A stretch of 64,000 nucleotides of DNA from Phocaeicola faecalis (GTDB lineage Bacteria > Bacteroidota > Bacteroidia > Bacteroidales > Bacteroidaceae): the NCBI RefSeq assembly GCF_021730445.1, contig NZ_JADNRM010000005.1, positions 62,001 to 126,000 of the forward strand, written 5' to 3'. Shown one piece after another: positions 51,783 to 60,616 of the stretch. Position numbers and translations under genes: made by a program. The first letter of the stretch is position 1. Each line of letters begins with the position of its first letter. The notes under the pieces are model-generated. The model was not told the DNA's origin, searched no databases, and saw nothing but the letters and a program-made list of their open reading frames with translations.

Positions 51783-51823
51783 AAAGTGAAAATACCGGCC
51801 CATAGGACATGTATTTTCACTTT
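51783..51823 (-). terminator. Terminator between argD and proC
   Basis: A perfect 13-bp stem (AAAGTGAAAATAC at 51783-51795 with its complement at 51811-51823) and a 15-nt loop. On the minus strand it ends in a T run of five, part of it in the stem. It separates the arg operon from proC. Confidence 0.75.
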
Positions 51824-51849
51824 CTTATATTATTGCAAACTTCTTTCAA

Positions 51850-52971
51850 TCAAAAGAGTTTCTTAAAGCGGGCCAAGAATTCGTCAGCCTCAGCTATAGT
51901 CAGGCAAAGAGGCGGTAACAAGCGGATAACATTTGTGCCACTGACACCGGTGAATACTTTTTGTTCAAATAACAAGCGTTGACGTAATTCCTTAATCGGC
52001 TCATCAAACTCTATACCAATCATCAGACCTTTGCCACGCACTTCCTTTATTTGCGGGAATTTCTTTAATTCAGTCAATAAGTGAGCACCGACTGTCGCAG
52101 CATTTTCCACCAAATTTTCCTGTTCCATCACATCTAATACGGCAATAGCTGCCGAACAAGCCAAATGGTTTCCGCCGAAAGTGGTACCAAGTTGTCCATA
52201 CACCGGCTTGAATTTCGGACTAATCAGAACACCTGCCATAGGGAAGCCGTTACCGATTCCCTTTGCCACGGTAATCATATCCGGACGGATACCTGCATGC
52301 TGATGAGCAAAGAATTTACCGCTTCGTCCGTATCCTGATTGAATTTCATCCAGTACAAGCACTGCATCTGCCGCTTCACACTCCTTGCTCAACTCTTGCA
52401 AGAATTTAGCATCAGGGACTTGAATGCCACCCACACCCTGAATACCTTCAATAATCACAGCACATACATCGCCTTTTGCCAACTTAGCTTTAGCTGCCTC
52501 AATGTCATTCAAGGGCAGATACGTCACATGACCGTTATCATTAATCGGAGCAATAATCTTTGGATTATTGGTTACTTCCACCGCCAATGAAGTACGTCCG
52601 TGAAATGCCTTGCTAAAAGAAAGCACCCGCTTACGTCCATTATAAAAAGAAGCAAGCTTCAACGCATTTTCGTTTGCTTCGGCACCACTGTTAATCAGAA
52701 ACAATTGGTAATCGTCGTAACCCGAAATCTTGCCCAATCGGTCTGCCACTTCCTGCTGCAACTTGTTAATCACCGAGTTGGAATAAAAGCCCAACTGTGC
52801 CACCTGATTGCTTACCATCGCTACATAATGCGGATGTGCATGACCGATGGAGATGACCGCGTGACCACCATACAGATCAAGGTACTGCGTATCTTTATCA
52901 TCCCATACATGGCAGCCTTTTCCCTTTACGATATTAATATCGAACAGAGGATATACATCGAATAATTTCAT
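51850..52971 (-). CDS. argD: Acylornithine aminotransferase
   Basis: A 373-residue class III PLP aminotransferase that makes N-acylornithine from its semialdehyde. Motifs are YLDLYGGHAVISIGHAHP, NSGAEANENALKLA, DEIQSGYGRSGKFFAHQ and the PLP-binding Lys in TVAKGIGNGFPM, followed by TTFGGNHLACSA. In Bacteroides the acyl group is succinyl, to agree with argF', so N-succinylornithine is the expected product. It lies 13 bp after argC. Confidence 0.95.
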   Translation of the reverse strand: MKLFDVYPLFDINIVKGKGCHVWDDKDTQYLDLYGGHAVISIGHAHPHYVAMVSNQVAQLGFYSNSVINKLQQEVADRLGKISGYDDYQLFLINSGAEANENALKLASFYNGRKRVLSFSKAFHGRTSLAVEVTNNPKIIAPINDNGHVTYLPLNDIEAAKAKLAKGDVCAVIIEGIQGVGGIQVPDAKFLQELSKECEAADAVLVLDEIQSGYGRSGKFFAHQHAGIRPDMITVAKGIGNGFPMAGVLISPKFKPVYGQLGTTFGGNHLACSAAIAVLDVMEQENLVENAATVGAHLLTELKKFPQIKEVRGKGLMIGIEFDEPIKELRQRLLFEQKVFTGVSGTNVIRLLPPLCLTIAEADEFLARFKKLF

Positions 52972-52984
52972 AACTCTTCTTTTT

Positions 52985-53953
52985 TTAGAAAGCAGCCGGT
53001 TTCAACTTCAAGCCTACCGTCTCTTCCAGATTGAACATAAGGTTCATGTTATGGACAGCCTGGCCGCTGGCACCTTTCAACAAGTTGTCGATGCAAGAGA
53101 TAACCAGCAGTTTGTCGCCATGTTTTTCCAAATGAATCAAGCACTTGTTGGTGTTCACCACCTGCTTCAAGTCAATGTTTTTATCTACAATATGAACAAA
53201 GGAATCTTCGGCATAGTAGTCTGTGTACATCTTCACCAGTTCTTCCAGTTCTACCTTGCATTTCACAACCAATGTGGCAAAGATACCACGCGGGAAGTCG
53301 CCACGGTAAGGGATGAAATCTATTTCAGAATCAAAACTGTTCTGCAACTGCTTCAATGACTGTTTAATTTCGGGCACATGCTGGTGAGAAAACGGTTTAT
53401 AGATGCTCATATTATTATTACGCCAGCTAAAATGGCTTGTCGCACCCGGTTTGACACCGGCACCGGTACTTCCTGTAATGGCATTCACCATCACATCTTC
53501 GTTCAGCAATAAATGTTTTGCCAGAGGCAATAATCCCAACTGGATACAAGTAGCAAAACACCCTGGGTTTGCTACGTGCTTGCTGTGGCAAATGGCACGA
53601 CGGTTCAGTTCGGGCAAACCATAGATAAAGTCATGGTCGTCACTCTTGATACGATAGTCCATACTGAGGTCAATGATTTTCAGATCTTCGGGTACATTAT
53701 GACTATCCATAAACTTCTTCGTATCACCATGGGCGGTACAGAAGAACAATACATCTATCTCATCCAAAGGAAGCTGGTCAGTAAATACCAAATCGGTCTC
53801 ACCATAGAGTCCTTCATGTACGTCAGTTATCTTATTGCCAGCGTTACTGCTACTATTTACAAACTTTATTTCCACTTCGGGATGATTAATCAGCAGACGA
53901 ATCAATTCGCCTGCCGTATAACCGGCCCCGCCAATAATTCCTACTTTAATCAT
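52985..53953 (-). CDS. argC: N-acyl-gamma-glutamyl-phosphate reductase
   Basis: A 322-residue reductase of the arginine pathway. The NADP-binding start is GIIGGAGYTAGELIRLL and the catalytic Cys sits in VANPGCFATCIQLGLLPL. Other family features are STGAGVKP and HQHVPEI. Its gene is 2 bp after argG, which indicates translational coupling. The substrate is expected to be N-succinylglutamyl phosphate in this organism group. No argB kinase is in the window. Confidence 0.95.
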   Translation of the reverse strand: MIKVGIIGGAGYTAGELIRLLINHPEVEIKFVNSSSNAGNKITDVHEGLYGETDLVFTDQLPLDEIDVLFFCTAHGDTKKFMDSHNVPEDLKIIDLSMDYRIKSDDHDFIYGLPELNRRAICHSKHVANPGCFATCIQLGLLPLAKHLLLNEDVMVNAITGSTGAGVKPGATSHFSWRNNNMSIYKPFSHQHVPEIKQSLKQLQNSFDSEIDFIPYRGDFPRGIFATLVVKCKVELEELVKMYTDYYAEDSFVHIVDKNIDLKQVVNTNKCLIHLEKHGDKLLVISCIDNLLKGASGQAVHNMNLMFNLEETVGLKLKPAAF

Positions 53954-53955
53954 AA

Positions 53956-55164
53956 TTAAATCTCTTCGTCCTTGTGGTTATTATAATAAACACGCAATGG
54001 TGTAGAAGTTACTTTGATAAAGCCTTTCGCATCTTCCGCCGTCCAGCCTTTCTGCATTTCACCATATTCACCGAACTTGGTTTTCACCAAATCGTCTTTC
54101 GATTCAACGCCTACTGTAGAGAACGAAAGCGGACGGAGTTCAAGGATAGCCGTACCGTTGACGTTGCGCTGCGATTCCTGAAGCATAGCTTCGATATCAC
54201 GCATCACCGGTTCCAAATACTGACTTTCATGCAAGAACATTCCATACCAATTGGCAACCTGATCTTTCCAATATTGCTGCCATTTGCTCAAGGTGTATTT
54301 TTCAAGGAAACGATGTGCACCGATAATCAGCATGGGAGCAGCAGCCTCGAAACCTACACGGCCTTTGATACCGATAATGGTATCTCCCACATGCATATCA
54401 CGACCGATGCCGTAAGCGGCACCGATTTCTTCCACCTTCTGGATAGCCTTGATAGGATCATCAAACTTTTCATCATTCACAGCTTTCAGCTCCCCTTTCT
54501 CGAAAGTAAGGCGAAGTTGTTCGCTACCCTCCTTTGTCACCTGTTTCAAATACGCACTTTCAGGCAATCCCTGTGCAGAATCCAGAATCTCACCACCACA
54601 GATTGAAGTTCCCCAAAGACCTACGTTATATGAATATTTCAACTTTGTGAAATCTGCTGCAAAACCATGCTCATTCAAGTAGTCTATTTCCTGTTGACGG
54701 CTCAACGCCATATCACGGGTAAGGGTAATAATTTCCACTCCCGGAGCCAATACCAGGAAAGTCATATCAAAACGAATTTGATCGTTACCCGCACCAGTTG
54801 AACCATGAGCGATAGCGTCAGCACCGATTTCGTTGGCATAGCGGGCAATGGCCAATCCCTGGAAGATACGTTCCGAACTTACAGAAATAGGATAAGTTCC
54901 GTTACGAAGGACATTACCGAATACCATGTATTTCAAACTCTTCTCATAATATTCCTGAGTGACGTCCAAAGTCACGTATTTCACAGCCCCCAACTTATAA
55001 GCATTTTCTTCGTTCTGCTTCAGTTGTTCTTCGCTGAAACCACCGGTGTTTGCGCAAGCTGCATACACTTCATATCCTTTTTCCTTAGCCAGATACATTA
55101 CAGTAAACGAGGTATCAAGACCACCACTGAATGCAACTACTACTTTTTTCTTCTTTTTTTCCAT
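53956..55164 (-). CDS. argG: Argininosuccinate synthase
   Basis: A 402-residue ATP-dependent synthase that joins citrulline and aspartate. The PP-loop AFSGGLDTSFTVMYLAKEKG is at the N terminus, and ADAIAHGSTGAGNDQIRFD is the conserved substrate-binding segment. The Lys-rich start MEKKKKKVVV may lead to frame slippage in sequencing, but the frame is open throughout. It lies 29 bp after the GNAT gene and 2 bp before argC. Confidence 0.95.
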   Translation of the reverse strand: MEKKKKKVVVAFSGGLDTSFTVMYLAKEKGYEVYAACANTGGFSEEQLKQNEENAYKLGAVKYVTLDVTQEYYEKSLKYMVFGNVLRNGTYPISVSSERIFQGLAIARYANEIGADAIAHGSTGAGNDQIRFDMTFLVLAPGVEIITLTRDMALSRQQEIDYLNEHGFAADFTKLKYSYNVGLWGTSICGGEILDSAQGLPESAYLKQVTKEGSEQLRLTFEKGELKAVNDEKFDDPIKAIQKVEEIGAAYGIGRDMHVGDTIIGIKGRVGFEAAAPMLIIGAHRFLEKYTLSKWQQYWKDQVANWYGMFLHESQYLEPVMRDIEAMLQESQRNVNGTAILELRPLSFSTVGVESKDDLVKTKFGEYGEMQKGWTAEDAKGFIKVTSTPLRVYYNNHKDEEI

Positions 55165-55193
55165 AATGGTATATGTTTTTTATTATTCCTTCT

Positions 55194-55751
55194 TTAAATC
55201 GTATCCTCCTCATGCAAAGCCGGATCATAAAGCATCGCAGTACAGATACAGAACTTACGGTTCTTTGCCACCAATATATCGTGATTGGTACATCCTTCAC
55301 AGCCTTTCCAAAACGCTTCATCATCCGTCAATTCATTGAATGTAACGGGAACATAGCCCAGTTCAGTATTCATTTTCATTACAGCTGCACCGCTGGTCAG
55401 ACTGAAAATCTTAGCCTTCGGCCATCGTAAACGCGCCAAGCGGAAAGACGCCGCTTTAATGCGTTTTGCCAAGCCCAAGCCACGATAATCAGGATGAACA
55501 ATCAATCCCGACGTGGCTACATACTGCTTGTTTCCCCACGATTCAATATAGGTAAAACCTGCAAACTCCTCACCACATAAAGCGATAATCGCTTTTCCTT
55601 CTCTCATTTTAGTCGCCACATATTCATGTGTGCGTTCTGCGATGCCCGTTCCGCGTACCTTAGCTGCTTCCCTGATGGTATCTAAAATCTTATCAACGTA
55701 AACTTCATGTGAGGCATCAGCCACCATCACATCAACTTGTTTAGCATCCAT
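55194..55751 (-). CDS. GNAT acyltransferase, likely N-acylglutamate synthase
   Basis: A 185-residue GNAT-fold protein. The acyl-CoA loop is LIVHPDYRGLGLAKRIKAAS (about 83-102), and a late motif reads MKMNTELGYVPV. It has two Cys-containing spots near the end (CEGCTNHD and FCICTAM). It lies between argR and argG in the arg operon, where no argA or argJ is otherwise present, so it probably makes N-succinyl- (or N-acetyl-) glutamate, the first step. I recall that the equivalent gene in B. thetaiotaomicron has been given this role on genetic grounds; for this protein it is inferred. Confidence 0.85.
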   Translation of the reverse strand: MDAKQVDVMVADASHEVYVDKILDTIREAAKVRGTGIAERTHEYVATKMREGKAIIALCGEEFAGFTYIESWGNKQYVATSGLIVHPDYRGLGLAKRIKAASFRLARLRWPKAKIFSLTSGAAVMKMNTELGYVPVTFNELTDDEAFWKGCEGCTNHDILVAKNRKFCICTAMLYDPALHEEDTI

Positions 55752-55771
55752 TTCTTATTCTATATTATTTT

Positions 55772-56248
55772 TTATTGTATATTCGGTATAATGAGTGAGA
55801 GCGCATTCTTCACTCCTGTCTTTGTGCAGCCTTCGCGTATCACAAGTATAATAGTATCATCTCCGGCAATAGTACCCAAAATCTCATCAAACTCTTTATT
55901 GTCAATGTCATAAGCCAAACTGCTGGCATAACCGGGACGAGTTTTGATTACAGCCAGATTTGCCGAAAATTCAATGGAGATAAACCCATTATGCATCAAT
56001 AATTCGCTGGCCGAATGTTGTTCGGTCATACGCTTGTACATTGTATTGTTAGGTAATACATATACATAATTTCCATTCATACTGGCAGCCTTAGCAACTT
56101 TCAATTGTTTCAAGTCACGTGACAACGTAGCCTGTGTCAAGCGGAAACCCTCTTTTGCCAATTCTTGCAACAACTCTTCCTGACTTCCTATTTCCTTGCT
56201 GGAAACTATAATTTTGATGGCATCAAGTCTACTATTCTTGCTCTTCAT
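55772..56248 (-). CDS. argR: Arginine repressor
   Basis: A 158-residue ArgR. The N-terminal winged helix (about 1-70) has ELLQELAKEGFRLTQATLSRDLKQLKV, the typical ArgR recognition region, and the C-terminal hexamerisation and arginine-binding domain has GTIAGDDTIILVIRE. It is the first gene of the arg operon and an ARG-box-like sequence overlaps its own transcript start, so autoregulation together with the whole operon is expected. Confidence 0.96.
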   Translation of the reverse strand: MKSKNSRLDAIKIIVSSKEIGSQEELLQELAKEGFRLTQATLSRDLKQLKVAKAASMNGNYVYVLPNNTMYKRMTEQHSASELLMHNGFISIEFSANLAVIKTRPGYASSLAYDIDNKEFDEILGTIAGDDTIILVIREGCTKTGVKNALSLIIPNIQ

Positions 56249-56250
56249 AC

Positions 56251-56264
56251 TGCATAATTATTCT
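56251..56264. promoter_or_regulatory. Candidate ARG box
   Basis: TGCATAATTATTCT, 12 of 14 matches to the palindromic ARG-box core TGAATAATTATTCA. It is 3 bp upstream of the argR ATG and just downstream of the -7 box, a position where bound ArgR would block transcription. Confidence 0.5.
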
Positions 56265-56274
56265 AATTCGGCTG

Positions 56275-56282
56275 CAAAATTA
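56275..56282 (-). promoter_or_regulatory. -7 box of the arg operon
   Basis: TAATTTTG on the minus strand matches TAnnTTTG, 27 bp upstream of the argR ATG. Confidence 0.6.
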
Positions 56283-56376
56283 CGCATTATCTGGGAATAT
56301 AGATACAAAAACCGGAATATTTTTGCGCGAATATGCAAAAAAAGTAGTGCTGAAGTTGCATTTTAACCGGAAAGAG

Positions 56377-58629
56377 TCACACCTGACAAGGAAGTACGAT
56401 AGAAAAACAGCTACCTTTGCCTACTTCCGACCATAACTCAATCTTTCCGTGAAGCTTCTCAATGATGGCTTTACAGATAGAAAGCCCTAATCCTGTACCC
56501 TGTGCAAACTCATCTTGTTTATAAAAACGACTAAAAATTATGTTCCGTTCTTCGGCAGGAATACCTTTTCCGGTATCTTCTACATAAATATACACTTCTG
56601 AAGTTGCTTTTGCATATTCCCATCCCAACTTGATATATCCTTGCTGTGTAAACTTGCAAGCGTTATTCAAGAAATTGGTGAGCACCTGCATCACTCGTCC
56701 TCTGTCCACATAAATCCGGGGAGAAACTCCCGAAGGAATCTCTTTCAAGAATTGCAAGCAAGAAGGGATTAACACGCTATGTGTCTGATAAACATCATTC
56801 ACCAACTCACTGACATCACACATAGTATAATCGAAAGACATTTGTCCCGAATCAAGACGGGAGATTTCAAGAATATCATTTATCAGTTTCAGCAACTGCT
56901 CCGTATTCACATTAATGATATTAACATATTCCTGCTTTTCCTCTTTTGATAAATCCTCCTCAGCGTTAATCACATTGGCAAACCCGACAATGGCATTCAA
57001 GGGAGTGCGTATCTCATGACTCATGTTAGTAAGAAAAGACTCTTTCAATTCTGCTTTTTCTGCCAATCTTCGTGCTTCCTCCAGTTCATGTTCCTTATTC
57101 TTTATATTCTGCACATTGAGCAACAATCCGGCAGTCCGGTACTCTCCGGTAGCCAACCGAGTAGTAGTATAACGGAATTCCCACCATTGATACCCTTTAT
57201 CATTGAAATCACAACGCACCTGCACTATTTTCTTTTTGGCATACAAATGTTCTTTCCAATCATTATAAATAATTTCCTTGTCATTCGGGTGAGTCACTTC
57301 AACCAAATCTTCTATCGTCAATTTCCCATCCGGCATATTCTGTGATTTCCAAAATGCAGTTTCAAACACAAGAGATTCATTCTGTAGTTTCCATGCAAAC
57401 GTATTACTTCCCTCAATAGCCAGTTCCAATGTCTCATTCTTATCTGCAAGGTCCAGAAGTACACGTTTTTTCCTTCTCTGCTCACGAAGATAGAGAAACA
57501 ATAGCCACGAAATGATTAAGCCAACCCAGATTGTTATCGAAATAACCAAGAATAACCACAACACCGGATATTCGTCCTTAAAGGGAATATTTATAATTTT
57601 ACAATAACCGGGGATTCTGTCTTTCCCCCAACCCAGCTGAGCCATAACATTCCAATCCACCACATAATCCTTGCGGCTTTCCCTAATGGGCAACTTAGAA
57701 ATATTTTCACCATTCAGCAACCTGACAGCCGTCTCTACCTCCTCTTCCACTTGCGTATCAAGCATAGTCAAATAACCTCCCAATAACTTTTCTTTTTGTC
57801 CAAACCCATCATTTATCATCGTCAAAGTAAGTCCCTGAGCCAGATTACTGACATTGACAGTCGTAAAGTCACGCTTACACTGCAAATAGCAACTATTATG
57901 TTGATATTTACTCATATTCCAAGCTAAATAACCATTCGTAGAATTGCGCATGGGAATATAATGAAAAGTCAGTTTATGAGTCCGTTCCAATTTCAACTCC
58001 GCCGTTTTCCGGTCCATAATCCACAAGATATTTTCATCTTTCAACTGCCTATGCATATCTGCCTCTATTTTTTTATCAAAGAAAGTAGAATCCATAACGG
58101 CAAAGAAGTGCACTTCATCTCCCAATAGCGCTTTGGCAAAATCTATATTTTTCTTGATTTCCATCTTGTCATGAAAGCCTGTAACATTCGGATATTGCCT
58201 TATCAATGGCCAGTTGGGATAATTCACTCCTCCAAACACAATAGGAATCTTCTTCAAATAAGGATGCCCGCACTTCAATAAAGAATATGTGGCCTGGTCT
58301 TCATTTACTAAAATCAGTTCAGGATGCCAAGACCGGACTGAATCTATCATATAATACATTCTTTCCAACTCCGCCTGTGCTAAATAAGACTCACAATCCA
58401 AATAGAATACACGTAAGTCCACCTCCATATTCCTTTTAGCAAAAGCATCTGCTATTTTCCGGTTAAAATCCGGATATGCGGCATAACTCTCTTCGTATGA
58501 ATGTATCACCAGCACACGTCTGGCTACTCCTCCCCATCCCGACAATGTACAGGCTAACAATGCCCATGTCAATAACATCAACTGTCTTCCAATCCTGCTC
58601 ATAAATTTCCTGCGGCTATTTATCATCAT
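56377..58629 (-). CDS. Histidine kinase with ABC-substrate-binding-like sensor and PAS
   Basis: A 750-residue sensor kinase. After a signal anchor, the periplasmic part (about 36-345, RRVLVIHSYEESYAAYPDFN, IPIVFGGVNYPNWPLI) resembles ABC_sub_bind proteins, periplasmic binding domains used as sensors. A transmembrane helix (about 357-382) leads to a PAS domain (about 398-510) and a canonical kinase core: SHEIRTPLNAIVGF with H538, FLNNACKF, DTGKGIPAEE, GTGLGLSI. Start codons at 58629 or 58626 overlap the end of the preceding pseudokinase gene, so it is the third gene of module B. The ligand is unknown. Confidence 0.92.
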   Translation of the reverse strand: MMINSRRKFMSRIGRQLMLLTWALLACTLSGWGGVARRVLVIHSYEESYAAYPDFNRKIADAFAKRNMEVDLRVFYLDCESYLAQAELERMYYMIDSVRSWHPELILVNEDQATYSLLKCGHPYLKKIPIVFGGVNYPNWPLIRQYPNVTGFHDKMEIKKNIDFAKALLGDEVHFFAVMDSTFFDKKIEADMHRQLKDENILWIMDRKTAELKLERTHKLTFHYIPMRNSTNGYLAWNMSKYQHNSCYLQCKRDFTTVNVSNLAQGLTLTMINDGFGQKEKLLGGYLTMLDTQVEEEVETAVRLLNGENISKLPIRESRKDYVVDWNVMAQLGWGKDRIPGYCKIINIPFKDEYPVLWLFLVISITIWVGLIISWLLFLYLREQRRKKRVLLDLADKNETLELAIEGSNTFAWKLQNESLVFETAFWKSQNMPDGKLTIEDLVEVTHPNDKEIIYNDWKEHLYAKKKIVQVRCDFNDKGYQWWEFRYTTTRLATGEYRTAGLLLNVQNIKNKEHELEEARRLAEKAELKESFLTNMSHEIRTPLNAIVGFANVINAEEDLSKEEKQEYVNIINVNTEQLLKLINDILEISRLDSGQMSFDYTMCDVSELVNDVYQTHSVLIPSCLQFLKEIPSGVSPRIYVDRGRVMQVLTNFLNNACKFTQQGYIKLGWEYAKATSEVYIYVEDTGKGIPAEERNIIFSRFYKQDEFAQGTGLGLSICKAIIEKLHGKIELWSEVGKGSCFSIVLPCQV

Positions 58630-60601
58630 ACGGATAAGTAAAAGTTACCGAAGGGCCTTGTTTTGCCTGCTCGTCTACTTTATAATACCCTCCAAAATAA
58701 TGAATGAAGTGAGCATTTATCTCATTACGAATCATAGCTGTTTTATTCTCAAAACGCTCCTTTGCCAATGGTGTATTGACAACCGTCACCAGTAAAAGGG
58801 ATTTTTCATCTATACGCTTTACAGTTATATCCGAATGATAAAATTCCGTATCGACAGTAGAGACAGTCAAACTCTCTAATAAAGAAAGTAAACGCGCCCG
58901 GTCTGTTCTGACCGTCTGTGTCTCCAAATCAGTACGTAGCTCTGCATGCACACAGTTCTGCGCATTTTTATTAGCTTCCTCTATCACTGCACGAAACAGA
59001 CTGACAAAGTCACAACGCTCTTCCACATACTTTATTTTCCCCGACTCAAGACGAGACAACTCAAGAATATTATTCACATAGTCCAACAACTGCGTGGCAT
59101 TCTCCTGAACAATCTTATTATAAGTGAATTTAGTCTCTTCATCCAAACAATCCGCATCAGCCAGAATCTCGGCAAAACCGACCACTGCATTCAAAGGAGT
59201 CCGTATATCATGACTGATTTCAAGTTTTAACCGTTCCTTGGCCAAATTGTCGGCATGAGAAAGTTCGGCAGCCCTTATCGCCTCCTTCTCCGCCACAGCT
59301 ATTTTCTTGGATAAATAGCCGGTATAAAGATAAAACAGGAGCATCAGAACCAGCAGTACACTCAGAATCGTTATCGCCCGAAGATAATTCATATTGGCAA
59401 TCTTCTGCTTTTCCATCAGCAGTTCATTGATTTGAAACTTCTCTTTTACCTGTTCCAACTGGCTGGTGGTAGTAGCTATATTCAACGAATCCTGTTTATG
59501 CAGCAAAAGCTTCAAAGTATTGATACCTCCGTTCCAATCCCCCTTGTCGCGCAGTATTAAAGACTTATAAAAAATAAGAGTTTCGAATACATCTATATGG
59601 CCTTTTTCCACAAACGGAGCAACCTGATCAATCAATGCAAGCCCTTGGTCATATTTTTGTGTCCGCGCATAATATTGCATTTCCATCAATTGGATATTCA
59701 GCCAATACACCGAATCCACTTCCGGAGTAAGCAACGCTTTAGACTTTTCAAGGGCTTCAATAGTTTTGGGATAATTCTTTTTATTCATGTAATAGTTGAC
59801 GTACTTAATCTGGCAATCCACCATTACATCCCTCCAATTATTAAGCGTTTTCGGTTCCTTTTCCACAACTCCACCCAATAAATCATCCATTTTCTTCAAA
59901 TAAAACAAAACCGAATCCCGCTTCCAGGTACTCGAATCCCGCTTCGCTCTATAAGCATATTGCCTTGACAAACGAGAAAGAATATCAATGTGCAAACCCA
60001 ATTTAGTATATCTTCTGCATGCCCGATAGCCTTTTAAGAGAGCAGCAAGCGCCTCATCCGGGCGGTTGGAAGTAGCATAGGTACATCCCAAACTGTTATA
60101 TGCAGCCACTATTCCATTATTACAGTGACGCTCTTCCGATTCTTTCAATACTTCCCGAGCTACAAAAACCGCCTTTTCATTCATCTTTTTAGAAGCCAGT
60201 ACGCGACTGACGGCAGCCTTTTGTTCTAGATAATAATCATACTTGCCTATCTTGGAAGCAAGTTCCTGCAGTTTGTCCACCCAAAACGTAATACTATCCA
60301 AATCATGTTTTTTATCATAGCAGACAGCCAGATAATAAGCGCCCAAATTCTCATAATATATATTCTGCTGTTTACGTGCTTCTTCATAAAGGTGTCTGGC
60401 AAAAAACACATTATAAGGAGGATTCTGATGCAAGTATGCCGCATCCAGCAAGACAAACAAACGGGAAGTGTCTGCTGGCAAATGTTCCACTTTCCTCATC
60501 AGACTGTCACGAAAAGCAATCGTATCATCTCCCTTCCAGCCCCGAGAGAAGAGGCATGAAAAAGAAATCAGACAAGATATCAGTGTTATAATTTTTTTCA
60601 T
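58616..60601 (-). CDS. TPR pseudo-histidine kinase of module B
   Basis: A 661-residue paralogue of the protein at 48886. It has a signal peptide, a periplasmic TPR region (about 30-385), a transmembrane helix (ITILSVLLVLMLLFYLYTGY, about 402-421) and a kinase-like end. The H box is kept, ISHDIRTPLNAVVGF with H464, but the ATPase domain has lost the N box and DxGxG; VVNTPLAKERF stands in the latter position, as VNSPLADAQ does in the paralogue. The tail HYFGGYYKVDEQ...VTFTYPY is shared. It could accept phosphate from a partner kinase but not make it. It lies 15 bp after the canonical kinase gene. Confidence 0.88.
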   Translation of the reverse strand: MKKIITLISCLISFSCLFSRGWKGDDTIAFRDSLMRKVEHLPADTSRLFVLLDAAYLHQNPPYNVFFARHLYEEARKQQNIYYENLGAYYLAVCYDKKHDLDSITFWVDKLQELASKIGKYDYYLEQKAAVSRVLASKKMNEKAVFVAREVLKESEERHCNNGIVAAYNSLGCTYATSNRPDEALAALLKGYRACRRYTKLGLHIDILSRLSRQYAYRAKRDSSTWKRDSVLFYLKKMDDLLGGVVEKEPKTLNNWRDVMVDCQIKYVNYYMNKKNYPKTIEALEKSKALLTPEVDSVYWLNIQLMEMQYYARTQKYDQGLALIDQVAPFVEKGHIDVFETLIFYKSLILRDKGDWNGGINTLKLLLHKQDSLNIATTTSQLEQVKEKFQINELLMEKQKIANMNYLRAITILSVLLVLMLLFYLYTGYLSKKIAVAEKEAIRAAELSHADNLAKERLKLEISHDIRTPLNAVVGFAEILADADCLDEETKFTYNKIVQENATQLLDYVNNILELSRLESGKIKYVEERCDFVSLFRAVIEEANKNAQNCVHAELRTDLETQTVRTDRARLLSLLESLTVSTVDTEFYHSDITVKRIDEKSLLLVTVVNTPLAKERFENKTAMIRNEINAHFIHYFGGYYKVDEQAKQGPSVTFTYPYDDK

Positions 60602-60616
60602 GTTATGATACTCTGC

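Noticed and set aside
53956-55164. Possible frameshift at the Lys-rich start of argG
   Set aside because: The frame is open over the full 402 residues and motifs are in order.
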